Shown: positions 18,096-27,209, numbered from the stretch's first letter. The stretch: DNA of 64,000 nt from Bradyrhizobium sp. BRP22 (GCF_020194175.1 NZ_JADYVX010000004.1:62001-126000); one strand, 5' to 3'. Notes: generated from the letters alone by a model not told the origin. Translations and numbers: made by a program.

Positions 18096-18656
18096 ATGAT
18101 GATCTTCAATGCATCCCCGGCGGCGAAACGTGTGCTGCTTATGAGTGTCGTCGCCCTGAATCTTTCGATGCCGGCCATTGCATTCGCTCAGTCGGCGCAG
18201 GCGACGGCTTCGGATCCGACCAATGCCGGCAAGGCGGTGTTCAGCAAGGCCAATTGCATGGGTTGTCACAAGTGGCACGGCAATGGCGGCGGTGGTTACG
18301 GCGGCGATGCGCTGTCGCTGCGCAAGACGCAGCTCACGCGCGAGCAGATCATCGAAACCGTCAGTTGCGGGCGGCCCGCCACCGGCATGCCGTTCTTCGT
18401 GCGCGGCGCCTATGATGAGGTGAAGTGCTACGGCATGAACCGCGAGGAGGCGGGCAGCCACATCCCGCCGGAGGCCGGGACGTTCCTGCGGCAGAAGGAT
18501 ATCGAGGCGGTCGCCGATTATGTGCTTGCGCATATCAAGGGCGCCGGTGAGCCGAGTTATGCGGAATGCGTCACCTTCTTCTCGAGCACCTCGCGGGTCT
18601 GCGACATCTACAAGAAGCAGGACGATGCGACCGCCAGCACGGGGAAGAGCCAGTGA
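18096..18656 (+). CDS. Periplasmic cytochrome c, putative electron acceptor of the PQQ dehydrogenase
   Basis: Start chosen at ATG 18096, which puts a signal peptide (VLLMSVVALNLSMPAIAFAQ) at the N-terminus of the 186-residue product. One heme site, Cys54-Met-Gly-Cys57-His58, is present, with a later TGMPFF segment offering the axial Met. Two extra cysteines flank it (SCGRPATG and VKCYGM), and a CVTFF/VCDIYKK pair at the C-terminus may form disulfides. Being directly downstream of the quinoprotein, it is the likely XoxG-like electron acceptor, though of atypical sequence. Confidence 0.87.
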   Translation: MMIFNASPAAKRVLLMSVVALNLSMPAIAFAQSAQATASDPTNAGKAVFSKANCMGCHKWHGNGGGGYGGDALSLRKTQLTREQIIETVSCGRPATGMPFFVRGAYDEVKCYGMNREEAGSHIPPEAGTFLRQKDIEAVADYVLAHIKGAGEPSYAECVTFFSSTSRVCDIYKKQDDATASTGKSQ

Positions 18657-19300
18657 CGATCAGGCTGCGACTTTGTGGGATCCTTGCCGGCCTGCTCGCC
18701 TGGCAGGCGGTCGCGCTCGCCAATTCTCCGGCCCGGACGGAGGAATTCGGCGGCAATGACCTGCGCGACATCCGCCTCGGCATGGCCGTGACCGAATTGC
18801 CGGACTCCGGTTATGTCGACTTCTACTGTGCGACGGACCCGAGGCACACGTTGACCGGCTGGAAAGACTGGCGCGACTGTCCGCCCGGCACGAGCGGGGC
18901 GCGGGCGATCCGGTTTGGCTATGATCCCATGACCAGCAAGGACGGCACGATGGTGGCGGGCCATCCGGCGCTCCTGACCTTGCTGGTCGACGATGGCGGG
19001 CGTGTTGCCGGCTTGCTGATCGAGACCGATCCGAAGGCGCGCCTCTATATCCGGAAGAAGGCGTTCCTGCTCGGGCTGCAGGCCAAGTCGCGCTACGGCG
19101 CCGAAGGCTGGGCCTGCACCGAAGGCCAGCCGGACGCGGGAGATCAGCCGGTCGGCGGCGTCTATCTCAAGGAGCGTTGCACCAAAACCGTCGGCGGCCG
19201 TGCGCTCGTCGTCGAACGCAACCTGTTCCGCCGGCCCGATCAGGACACCAAGAGCTTCGTCGACGAAACGCGGATCAGCATCCTGCGCGCCAAGGATTAG
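18653..19300 (+). CDS. Exported protein of unknown function in the PQQ operon
   Basis: GTG 18653 overlaps the cytochrome stop (GTGA), so the 215-residue product is coupled to it. The signal peptide (LCGILAGLLAWQAVALA) is clear. The mature domain starts EEFGGNDLRDIRLGMAVTELPDSGYVDFYCA and has four cysteines (YCATDP, DCPPG, WACTEG, RCTKT), probably two disulfides. I do not recognise the family. The periplasmic location and gene order suggest a role in the alcohol-oxidation chain, for example as an assembly factor or partner. That is inference only. Confidence 0.7.
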   Translation: MTIRLRLCGILAGLLAWQAVALANSPARTEEFGGNDLRDIRLGMAVTELPDSGYVDFYCATDPRHTLTGWKDWRDCPPGTSGARAIRFGYDPMTSKDGTMVAGHPALLTLLVDDGGRVAGLLIETDPKARLYIRKKAFLLGLQAKSRYGAEGWACTEGQPDAGDQPVGGVYLKERCTKTVGGRALVVERNLFRRPDQDTKSFVDETRISILRAKD

Positions 19301-19511
19301 CGGGCTGCGACGGAACCCGCGCTCCCTCTTGAACGGAGCGAGCCGCTGGCCGCCGAACGCGGTAGCCGAAGCTTTGTCTTCTCTTAACAATAGCCGCCGA
19401 AGCAGGCCCATAACTCCCTGCATGCGCGAGAGCCGAAGTTGACCCCGGCTGGTCTCGCCGATATCCAAATATCGTATTCCGGATTCGCTCCCGGTGTCCG
19501 GCGGCTGAAGG

Positions 19512-19559
19512 ATGACGGCGCAGACCATTCCCGTCGACGGCGGCTTCATCCTGAAATGA
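19512..19559 (+). pseudogene. Remnant of a short-chain dehydrogenase C-terminus
   Basis: Fifteen codons reading MTAQTIPVDGGFILK then stop match the end of countless SDR enzymes (GQTI.VDGG). A stop lies six bases upstream in this frame and no SDR body precedes it, so only the 3' tail of an SDR gene survives. Confidence 0.5.
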
Positions 19560-19576
19560 GGTGTCGTGCAATTCCC

Positions 19577-20185
19577 ATGGATGGCCACAATGACGCGTAT
19601 CAGGCCCACGAGATATTCGTCCACATCCGCATCATCGTCGGAATGATCCTGGGCATCAGCATTGCCCGGCTCGTCAGCGGCGTGACGCGGTTCATTCAGC
19701 ATCCCGGCAAGGAGAGGATCACTCTCCTCCATATCGGATGGGCTGTTTTCGTATTCCTCGCCATCATCCATTTCTGGTGGTTCGAATTCGCTCTGTCCAG
19801 GATCGAGCGGTGGACGTTCGAGAGCTATTTTCTGGTGATCTGCTACGCCGTCGTGTTCGTCATGCTGGCCGCAATGATCTTTCCAGACAACATCGGGGAG
19901 CATGAGGGGCTGAAGGAGTATTTCTGGGATCGCAGGAACGTATTCTACGTTCTCATTTTGATTCTGTTTTCAGTCGATGTTTTCGATACGCTCCTGAAGG
20001 GAGCGAACTACTACAAGCAGTTCTATGGCTGGTATTATCCGGTGAGGCAGTGCCTCCTGATCGGCGGGACGATAGGTGCGCTGCTGTCGGCTTCCGAACG
20101 ATACCACGTTGCGTTCGTCGCCTTTGCGCTGGCGTTCCAGATCATCTGGGTTGTGAGTTTGTTCGACGTGATCGGTCCGGCCTGA
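19577..20185 (+). CDS. Integral membrane protein of unknown function, six spans
   Basis: ATG 19577 gives 202 residues. Hydrophobic spans are visible at IIVGMILGISIARLVSG, LLHIGWAVFVFLAIIHFWW, YFLVICYAVVFVMLAAMIF, VFYVLILILFSVDVFDTLL, CLLIGGTIGALLSA and VAFVAFALAFQIIWVVSLF. Loops carry conserved-looking charged motifs (SRIERWTFESYF, GLKEYFWDRRNVFY). No transporter or enzyme motif is recognised. It stands alone and is transcribed rightward. Confidence 0.7.
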   Translation: MDGHNDAYQAHEIFVHIRIIVGMILGISIARLVSGVTRFIQHPGKERITLLHIGWAVFVFLAIIHFWWFEFALSRIERWTFESYFLVICYAVVFVMLAAMIFPDNIGEHEGLKEYFWDRRNVFYVLILILFSVDVFDTLLKGANYYKQFYGWYYPVRQCLLIGGTIGALLSASERYHVAFVAFALAFQIIWVVSLFDVIGPA

Positions 20186-20757
20186 AGCAGCCGCAACATC
20201 CAGCGATTGAGATCAGGCGGATGCCGAATAGGGCGTCTGCGCGATTTGGAGAAAAGTCATCAGGCTCCGGAGACGTTTACGAAACAGGCCCGCGCGTCGA
20301 AGGAGGGGGTTCCCTCTTCTCTTGGCGCGGTCCTGCCCGCGCCAATCACCATTATTGCGCACCGGCTGCCCTCGCGGTTCCATATTAAATGTGATTGGAC
20401 ATTATACAACTTTTGATTTAATTTTGTTGTTGGCTGGATTTAAATAGGTCCGTTCTTTTTATATCTGCAAGGAAGAGATTTCGGATGCTCAACTCAGAAG
20501 AGCCAGACGCAACGGTCGAAGCCCAAGCCGCTTCCGATCGTCGGAATTTCCTGGCCCGCGCGCAGAGAGCTGCAACCGCAAGAGCGATGTAGGCCGGTAA
20601 TCGACAGGCCGCTTGTGCACTGAATGCGCGGCCCAAATCCGCGCGGGCAGTGCGTAAATATCATGATTTAATTCTTATTTATTCCGCGTGTTGCGGGATT
20701 GCATTCCGTCGCCCGGTTTTGATCGACGTCGTTATCCAGGCGCCACAGGAGGAAGAT
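20186..20757. other. AT-rich region upstream of the RTX gene
   Basis: About 570 bp, clearly lower in GC than the surroundings (for example TTGATTTAATTTTGTTGTTGG near 20410 and ATGATTTAATTCTTATTTATT near 20664). It probably holds the RTX promoter. It contains one small frame at 20485. The low GC suggests foreign origin. Confidence 0.5.
20485..20592 (+). CDS. Small open frame, 35 residues, possible truncated leader protein
   Basis: ATG 20485 follows AAGGAAGAG at good spacing. The peptide contains SDRRNFLARAQRAATARAM, which looks like the start of a twin-arginine-type leader as seen in small proteins near secreted repeats, but it stops before a hydrophobic core. Either a remnant or chance. Confidence 0.3.
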   Translation: MLNSEEPDATVEAQAASDRRNFLARAQRAATARAM

Positions 20758-22361
20758 ATGGCGAGTACCAACCAAACCAAGAACCTGGCCGCTCTCCAAT
20801 TGATGGGAACCGGGGGGTCTTCTACAGATTCCCACGCCCTGGATTGGCTTTCCCTGATAGATCCATCAACAATTTGATCATTGGCACCAGACACGATGAC
20901 GTCCTCAGCGCACGGGCTGACGGCGACATTGTCCTGGGCCTTGCCGGCGATGATCGCTTGAGCAGCGCGTTCAACCGGACAGCATTGATCGGTGATCGCG
21001 GCGATGACACTTTGACAACCAATGTTGTCGTCCCGCAGGGCGATTTGCACGGACTTGCCATCCAGTTCGGCGGAACAGGCAACGACCACCTCGATGGGAC
21101 CGTGACCGTTCAGGGTGAGAGCACGCCTCAGAGCAACGAGAAGACCGCAGATGTGCTCCTCGATGGTGGCAGCGGAAACGACGTTATCAACGCCACAGCA
21201 AATGTGGCGCCTTGGGTCTTCGAAACTGTAACCGTCAGCACGCACGTGTTCAGCGGAAGCGGCGATGATACTATTGATGCCCTTGCGGATGGCCGCAACG
21301 CCATCGGAAACAGCAACGCCATGAACACCGTCGACGGCGGTTCCGGCGATGACCACATCACGGCTCATGCCGAAACAGAATTCTCTGCGTACAACGGCAG
21401 CGCCAGCAACGTACTCTTCGGTGGTGATGGCAACGACGCGCTGGACGCGGCCGCTATAGGACGATCCAATTCCACCGACCTGGTAACAAACGAGCTTCAC
21501 GGTGGCCGGGGCGATGACATATTGCACGCCTTCAACTTGACAGACTCCAACAGCAGCACGCCGGTCGGGATCAATCAGCTTTGGGGCGATGACGGCAACG
21601 ACACCCTGGAGGCGACCCATTCCACCGATGGGGAGAACGCCGTTACTGATCTCACGAATTACCTGGATGGCGGGAGAGGCAATGACAACCTGATTGCGAA
21701 CTCCACCGCGCTCGGCGGATTTGTCCGCGCACTCAATCAGCTCGAGGGAGGCAGTGGCAACGACAGCCTCACGGCACATCTCGACGCTGCGGCGCATGGT
21801 GGAATTGGTCCCGGGGGCGATCTCTACAATGTCGCGAACGTCCTGAGTGGCGGCGCAGGAGACGACCAGCTCACTGCGTTTCTTTCGGCAACCCCCAATC
21901 CCGCAGTCACGGACAACTCCATTGCCGAGAATCGTCTGGATGGCGGCGCTGGAAACGATGTCATGGCGGCAACCGTTGCGCCGGGTTCGCTCGGATCGAG
22001 CTTCCTCAGCGGCGGTGCAGGCAATGACCAACTCACCGTCTTCGGTGGATCAGGGAATGTCCTCGATGGCGGCGATGGCAAGGACGTGCTCACCGGCGGC
22101 ATCGGGAACGACGATATGTTCGGCGGACGCGGCACCGATACATTCGTCTTTGCCGCCGACAGCGGGCATGACACGGCCGACTTCCAAGCGGGACGAGACA
22201 AGATCGACCTCACGGCGCTGGCCGCAAACAACATCCACGACTTTGGCGACTTGAACATCGAGGTGACCGGTGGCAACACCATCATTCACTTTGATGCAAA
22301 TAATGACCTCACCGTCGCGGGTGTTCAAAATCTCAGCGCAAATGATTTTTGGTTCTCGTAG
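20758..22361 (+). CDS. RTX-family calcium-binding repeat protein, 5' frameshift in a G tract
   Basis: ATG 20758 (AGGAGGAAGAT upstream) starts MASTNQTKNLAALQLMGTGG, then the frame is lost in the G6 run at 20812-20817; seven Gs would continue as VFYRFPRPGLAFPD and join the long downstream frame. That frame carries at least a dozen glycine-rich nonapeptides (GGSGNDVIN, GGSGDDHIT, GGAGNDQLT and others) that form Ca-binding beta rolls. It ends with the usual tail DTFVFAADSGHDTADFQAGRDKIDLTAL and an uncleaved C-terminal type I secretion signal. It is likely secreted through a TolC/HlyBD system encoded elsewhere. Function (adhesin, enzyme or S-layer) is not clear since no other domain is present. 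Confidence 0.85.
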
Positions 22362-22698
22362 CGCAGCAGGCTGGACGAACCCCGACCTGTCGGCCGACAT
22401 TCATTGTCGCGGCCATCGCCACGATTGCAGATGGAGCGCAGTCAACGTCGGCGCCGCCTGAGTTGCCTCGACGAACACCTCCACGCGCGTAACGCTTGAG
22501 CCGAGCGCCAAAGCGACTACGGCATGGCATCCTCGTGATAAGCGGTGCCGCGATAATCCTCGCTCACGTCGCATATTTTGGCGGTGTGCTCCGAGCACGA
22601 CCGGGCAGGGCCTTTTCGCTTCGTCCAGCGGGTATACAGATCGCCAGCGTTGGCCGACGCTATTCGAATTCGTAAGTGACTGATCGCTCTACGATTTC
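22362..22698. other. Region between the RTX gene and tRNA-Thr
   Basis: About 340 bp. On the minus strand a short frame ends RWTKRKGPARSC...YRGTAYHEDAMP at 22517, but I could not find a convincing start or family. No terminator stem with a T run was seen after the RTX stop. Confidence 0.35.
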
Positions 22699-22773
<75 letters not shown>

Positions 22774-23075
22774 ATGCCCGGGAATGAAGAATCGGCCGAA
22801 TTGGCCCCAGCGGGCGCGGCGGTTCTTGCCACAAGCCCCCCTCCGGCGCAAGCGCGGGGACGGGCGGCGGCCCGCAAAAACGCCTCGTCTGGTCGAAATT
22901 CGGCCAATCCGGGGCGCTTCGGTTCCATGGGCTGCTCGGGAATGCGATTTTGGCTGCTTTGCCCCAGCGCGCACTGACTCTGGGGAGTCCACCTCCCCGA
23001 TAGACCCGGTGCATTGCCCTGGGCGCCTGGTCTATTGTCATGCACCCATGGCAGGTTCGCGAACACGGGTCCAGC
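22774..23075. other. GC-rich intergenic stretch left of the small basic protein
   Basis: About 300 bp between the 5' side of tRNA-Thr and the next gene, with no supported gene on either strand. It should contain the promoters for both. Confidence 0.4.
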
Positions 23076-23273
23076 ATGCAGGACGAGAAAGACAAGCAGG
23101 AGCGGCAGGCCGCGATCGCGTCGAACGAAAAGAGACAGCATCGCCTCAAGCTCGCGCTGCGCGAAAACCTCAAGCGGCGGAAATCACAGGCGCGCGGGCG
23201 CAGCGGTGTTGCATCTTCCGAACCGGGGGAAGGCCGACTAGATGACGCAGGCGATAGCGAGCCGGGTCGCTAG
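23076..23273 (+). CDS. Small basic hypothetical protein
   Basis: The 65-residue product starts MQDEKDKQERQAAIASNEKR and continues LKLALRENLKRRKSQARGR, a strongly charged, helix-forming sequence. It resembles small conserved proteins of unknown function in Bradyrhizobiaceae; I cannot name a domain. The start at 23076 is chosen over ATG 23040 because the conserved-looking part begins there. The acidic tail (SSEPGEGRLDDAGDSEPGR) looks disordered. Confidence 0.5.
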   Translation: MQDEKDKQERQAAIASNEKRQHRLKLALRENLKRRKSQARGRSGVASSEPGEGRLDDAGDSEPGR

Positions 23274-23351
23274 CCGATCCGGACTTTGCTTGGCATGGTG
23301 GCCGCTCTGTTTTGGTTGAGGACGAGGCTGTGTTTTGGTTAAGGAGAGTGA

Positions 23352-25061
23352 GTGACTGAGATGGCTGCAGAGACGATAACGAATCCGATCAGCGCGAGAT
23401 CGCTCGCGTTTCCGCGGCACGAACAGACCTTCCCGACCCTGACCGAGCACGAGATCGAGCGCATGCGCCGGTTCGGCGATGTCAGGCGCTATAGCGACGG
23501 CGAAGCGCTGTTCGAGACCGGCAAGCCGGGACCTGGCATGTTCGTGGTGCTTTCGGGCACGGTCGCGATTACCCAGCGCGATGGCCTTGGCCATGTCTCG
23601 CCCGTGATCGATCAGGGGCCGGGACAATTCCTGGCCGAAATTGCCCAGCTCTCCGGCCGTCCCGCGCTGGTTGACGGTCATGCCGAAGGCGAAGTCGAGG
23701 CACTGTTGATCCCGCCGGACAGGTTGCGAGCGCTGTTGGTGGCCGAGGCCGAACTCGGCGAGCGCATCATGCGCGCGCTGATCCTGCGCCGCGTCAACCT
23801 GATCCAGGGCGGCATCAGCGGCCCGGTGCTGATCGGCTCGCCCTCGCTCGGAAGGATCGCGCAGTTGCAGAACTTCCTGGCGCGCAACGGCCAGCCCCAT
23901 CACGTGGTCGATCCCGCAACCGACAAGGACGCCGCCGACCTGGTGGCGCGCTATTCGCCGACGCGCGCCGAACTGCCGCTGGTGGTCTGCCCCAACGGCA
24001 ACGTGCTGCGCAACCCATCCGAGACCGCGCTTGCGATGGCGATGGGCATGATCGGCGACCACGCTCATGACAGGCTTTATGACGTTGCCGTCGTCGGCAG
24101 CGGGCCGGCCGGGCTCGCCACGGCCGTCTATGCGGCGTCCGAAGGCCTCTCGGTCGCGGTGCTCGATTCGCGCGCCTTCGGCGGCCAGGCCGGCGCCAGC
24201 GCCCGCATCGAAAACTATCTGGGCTTTCCCACCGGCATTTCCGGCCAGGCGCTCGCCGGCCGCGCCTTCAACCAGGCGCAGAAATTCGGCGCGGATATCC
24301 TGATCCCGGTCTCGGTCAGGTCGCTCGATTGCTCCAAACGGGACGGCCTGTTCTCTCTCGCGACCGAATGCGGGCACATCTTGCGCGCAAGATCGATCGT
24401 GGTGGCAAGCGGAGCGCGCTATCGCCGGCCGGGAATCGAGAGTCTCGAGGCTTTCGAGGGCCGTGGCGTCTGGTACTGGGCCTCGCCGATCGAGGCCAAG
24501 CTGTGTGCGGGGCAGGACGTGGTGCTGGTCGGCGGCGGCAATTCCGCAGGCCAGGCCGCGGTGTTCCTGTCTGGCCATGTGCGCAAGGTCTACATGATGA
24601 TCCGTGGCGGCGGCCTGGGGGCCAGCATGTCGCGCTATCTCATCGAGCGCATCGAGGCGACGCCGAACATCGAACTGATGTTCAACACCGAGATCACGGC
24701 GCTCGAAGGCGGCGAGGATTCCACGCTGCAGCGCGTGCGCTGGAAGAGCCGCCTGGCGCCGGAGCAGCACACGCTCGACGTCAACAACGTCTTCCTGTTC
24801 GTCGGCGCCGATCCCGCGACCGGGTGGCTGGAAGGTTGCGGCGTCAAGGTCGACCGCGGAGGCTTTGTGATCACCGGCCAGAACGGGCACGATGGCCCGC
24901 GACAGGGACAATCGCTAGAAACCACGGTGCCCGGCGTGTTCGCGGTCGGGGACGTCCGCTCCGGATCGGTCAAGCGCGTCGGCGGCGCCATCGGCGAGGG
25001 CGCCCAGGTCGTCGCGGCGTTGCACGGCTTCCTCGCCGACAACGCCAATTCGACGGCCTGA
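23352..25061 (+). CDS. Cyclic-nucleotide-binding domain fused to a thioredoxin-reductase-like flavoprotein
   Basis: This 569-residue protein has a cNMP-binding domain first (about 30-150: YSDGEALFETGKPGPGMFVVLSG) and a linker region (about 155-230). A pyridine-nucleotide disulfide oxidoreductase fold follows with FAD motif VVGSGPAGLATAVYAASEG, GGQAGASARIENYLGFP, NADP motif VVLVGGGNSAGQAAVFL and the final FAVGDVRSGSVKRV. The CxxC redox pair of true thioredoxin reductases is missing: the equivalent spot reads EAKLCAGQDV. It probably transfers electrons to an unknown partner under cNMP or ligand control. The UBP zinc-finger gene downstream is its likely companion. Confidence 0.9.
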   Translation: MTEMAAETITNPISARSLAFPRHEQTFPTLTEHEIERMRRFGDVRRYSDGEALFETGKPGPGMFVVLSGTVAITQRDGLGHVSPVIDQGPGQFLAEIAQLSGRPALVDGHAEGEVEALLIPPDRLRALLVAEAELGERIMRALILRRVNLIQGGISGPVLIGSPSLGRIAQLQNFLARNGQPHHVVDPATDKDAADLVARYSPTRAELPLVVCPNGNVLRNPSETALAMAMGMIGDHAHDRLYDVAVVGSGPAGLATAVYAASEGLSVAVLDSRAFGGQAGASARIENYLGFPTGISGQALAGRAFNQAQKFGADILIPVSVRSLDCSKRDGLFSLATECGHILRARSIVVASGARYRRPGIESLEAFEGRGVWYWASPIEAKLCAGQDVVLVGGGNSAGQAAVFLSGHVRKVYMMIRGGGLGASMSRYLIERIEATPNIELMFNTEITALEGGEDSTLQRVRWKSRLAPEQHTLDVNNVFLFVGADPATGWLEGCGVKVDRGGFVITGQNGHDGPRQGQSLETTVPGVFAVGDVRSGSVKRVGGAIGEGAQVVAALHGFLADNANSTA

Positions 25062-25122
25062 TTCTTTGGGCCGAAATCATAAATGTGGTCTGGTCGGATC
25101 AGGTTATCCGCATACTCGTCCG

Positions 25123-25144
25123 CCTCCCCTGCTTGCGGGGGAGG
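25123..25144 (+). other. GC-rich hairpin after the flavoprotein gene
   Basis: CCTCCCC / GGGGGAGG around TGCTTGC forms a short strong stem with no T run. This is the core of a common dispersed repeat in these genomes and may trim or stabilise the transcript. Confidence 0.45.
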
Positions 25145-25204
25145 TCGGCGCCTAGGGCCGGGTGAGTGGCTCGATCTACTTCATCATGCATTAGGAAGCA
25201 CCGC

Positions 25205-25513
25205 ATGTCCAAAGGCTGCACCCATATTGCCGATATCCAGACCGTCACGCCGAGCGCGCTCGGCTGTGAGGAATGTCTGAAGAGCGGCAGCCGGTGGCTG
25301 CATTTGCGCATCTGTCGCACCTGCGGCCATGTCGGCTGCTGCGACGATTCCCCCAACAAGCATGCGACGGCGCATTTCCACGCCACCGGCCATCCGATCA
25401 TCGAGGGTTACGATCCGCCGGAAGGCTGGGGCTGGTGTTATGTCGATCGCGTGCTGTTCGATCTCACCGAGCGCAAGACGCCGCACAACGGCCCGATCCC
25501 GCGCTACTACTAA
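25205..25513 (+). CDS. UBP-type zinc-finger protein
   Basis: The 102-residue protein has the ZnF-UBP pattern: CTHIADI, CEEC, WLHLRICRTCGHVGCCDDS, HATAHFHATGHPIIEGYDPPEGWGWCYVD. The Cys and His ligands are all present and aligned with eukaryotic UBP fingers, which bind the C-terminal tail of ubiquitin; the bacterial role is unknown. These genes often sit beside cNMP/TrxB-like flavoproteins, as here, and the pair may form a redox module. Start at ATG 25205. Confidence 0.85.
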   Translation: MSKGCTHIADIQTVTPSALGCEECLKSGSRWLHLRICRTCGHVGCCDDSPNKHATAHFHATGHPIIEGYDPPEGWGWCYVDRVLFDLTERKTPHNGPIPRYY

Positions 25514-25720
25514 TTCCAATGCCTGGTGATTGCTGTCGGTGTGCCGTCATTTATGACAAGCGTGCAAACAGCTTCGGCAATCCGATACTTTGGTTTATCC
25601 GCATCATATCTATTCATCTTATCCGCATCATATAGATCGGCCTTCCGGTCCGCGAGCCATGTAGCAATCCCGCTTGTCGCATCGTAGTGTTCCCCGCGGT
25701 CTCATTGGGGAGTACTTCAC

Positions 25721-26233
25721 ATGATCCTGGGTATGAGCTTGGCCACGCTGACGCTTGTTCACGTGGTGATCAGTCTGATTGCGATTGTCGCCGGCCTTGT
25801 CGTGATGTTCGGGCTGCTCGGCTCAAGGCAGATGCCGGGACTCACCGCGATCTTCCTCTTGTTCACGATTCTCACCAGCGTCACCGGCTTCCTGTTTCCG
25901 TTCAAGGAGCTGTTGCCGTCGCACATATTCGGTGTCATCTCGCTGGTGCTGCTCGCACTCGCCTGCATCGCGCTCTATGTCATGAAGCTCGCCGGCGCCT
26001 GGCGGCCGATCTATATCGTGACGGCGATGACGTCGCTCTATCTCAACGTCTTCGTGCTGGTGGTCCAGTCCTTCCTCAAGATACCCGCCCTGCAGGCGCT
26101 TGCGCCGAGCGTGCCGCCGGCTCCGCCGTCCGGCCCCGTCTTCGCCGCTGTGCAGGGCATCGTGCTGGTGTTGTTCGTGGTGGCGATCATTGGTATCTGG
26201 CGGCGCTTCAGGCCGATGGCTTCGTTCGCTTGA
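25721..26233 (+). CDS. Four-span integral membrane protein
   Basis: The 170-residue product begins MILGMSLATLTLVHVVISLIAIVAGLVVMFGLLGS after a GGGGAG site. Further spans are AIFLLFTILTSVTGFLFPF, HIFGVISLVLLALACIALYVM, IYIVTAMTSLYLNVFVLVVQSFL and VFAAVQGIVLVLFVVAIIGIW. A proline-rich loop (PSVPPAPPSGP) precedes the last span. I recognise no family with known function. Confidence 0.7.
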   Translation: MILGMSLATLTLVHVVISLIAIVAGLVVMFGLLGSRQMPGLTAIFLLFTILTSVTGFLFPFKELLPSHIFGVISLVLLALACIALYVMKLAGAWRPIYIVTAMTSLYLNVFVLVVQSFLKIPALQALAPSVPPAPPSGPVFAAVQGIVLVLFVVAIIGIWRRFRPMASFA

Positions 26234-26331
26234 CCGACACCGTGATTTGATATCGCAGGGCGATTTTGAAATCCGGAGCATGCCGGCGTCCGGTATGTTC
26301 GGACGCTCCCACTCGCACGAAAGGCTGCGCG

Positions 26332-27156
26332 ATGCCCACCATCACCACCAAAGACGGCACCATGATTTTTTACAAGGACTGGGGAAATGGCCAGCCCATC
26401 GTCTTCAGTCACGGTTGGCCGCTGTCATCGGATGACTGGGACACCCAGATGCTGTTCTTCCTCAATCACGGTTTTCGCGTCATCGCGCATGACCGCCGCG
26501 GCCACGGCCGGTCGAGCCAGGTGAGCGACGGCCATGACATGGATCACTATGCCGACGATCTCGCCGCGGTGACCGAGCATCTCGATTTGAAGAATGCCGT
26601 CCACGTCGGTCATTCCACCGGGGGTGGCGAGGTGGTCCACTATATCGCGCGGCACGGCGAGAGCCGGGTGGCGAAGGCGGCGATCATCAGCGCGGTGCCG
26701 CCCTTGATGGTGCAGACTCCGGCCAATCCGGGCGGCTTGCCCAAGGATGTCTTCGACGGCTTGCAGGCGCAGCTCGCCGCCAATCGCTCGCAATTCTATC
26801 GCGAGCTCGCGTCGGGCCCGTTCTACGGTTACAACCGGCCGGGCGCCAAATCTTCGGAAGCCGTCATCCAGAATTGGTGGCGCCAGGGCATGATGGGCGG
26901 CGCCAAGGCGCATTACGACGGGATCGTCGCCTTCTCGCAGACCGACTTCACGGAGGATCTGAAGAAGATCAACGTGCCCGTTCTCGTCATGCATGGTGAC
27001 GACGACCAGATCGTGCCCTATGCGGACGCCGGGCCGTTGTCAGCCAAGCTGCTCAAGAACAGCACGCTGAAGACCTACAAGGGCTTTCCGCACGGCATGC
27101 CCACCACGGAAGCCGCCACCATCAACGCCGACCTGCTCGCGTTCATCAAGGGCTAA
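26332..27156 (+). CDS. Alpha/beta hydrolase, non-heme chloroperoxidase/esterase type
   Basis: Start at ATG 26332 ([18 protein letters not shown]), the standard start of this family; 274 residues. The catalytic triad is visible: Ser95 in GHSTGGG, Asp in HGDDDQIVP and His in GFPHGMPTT. The oxyanion [11 protein letters not shown] and the cap-domain start are typical. These cofactor-free enzymes hydrolyse esters or make peracids that can halogenate. The gene is single, and the physiological substrate is unknown. Confidence 0.93.
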   Translation: MPTITTKDGTMIFYKDWGNGQPIVFSHGWPLSSDDWDTQMLFFLNHGFRVIAHDRRGHGRSSQVSDGHDMDHYADDLAAVTEHLDLKNAVHVGHSTGGGEVVHYIARHGESRVAKAAIISAVPPLMVQTPANPGGLPKDVFDGLQAQLAANRSQFYRELASGPFYGYNRPGAKSSEAVIQNWWRQGMMGGAKAHYDGIVAFSQTDFTEDLKKINVPVLVMHGDDDQIVPYADAGPLSAKLLKNSTLKTYKGFPHGMPTTEAATINADLLAFIKG

Positions 27157-27209
27157 GCGCCGCTTCTTTCACCTTTCCCCGCAAAGGGCGGGAGAGGGAG
27201 AAAAGACGC

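Noticed and set aside
20679..22031. Long antisense frame opposite the RTX repeats
   Set aside because: It arises from the repetitive GC-rich RTX codons; its translation is a mirror of the repeats with no domain.
20900..22150. Regular repeat structure considered as a CRISPR array
   Set aside because: The period is 27 bp-like nonapeptide codons within a continuous reading frame, diverged at DNA level, with no spacers.
23238..24911. Long frame antisense to the cNMP flavoprotein
   Set aside because: Shadow of a strongly supported gene; residue composition is typical of a reverse-strand artefact.
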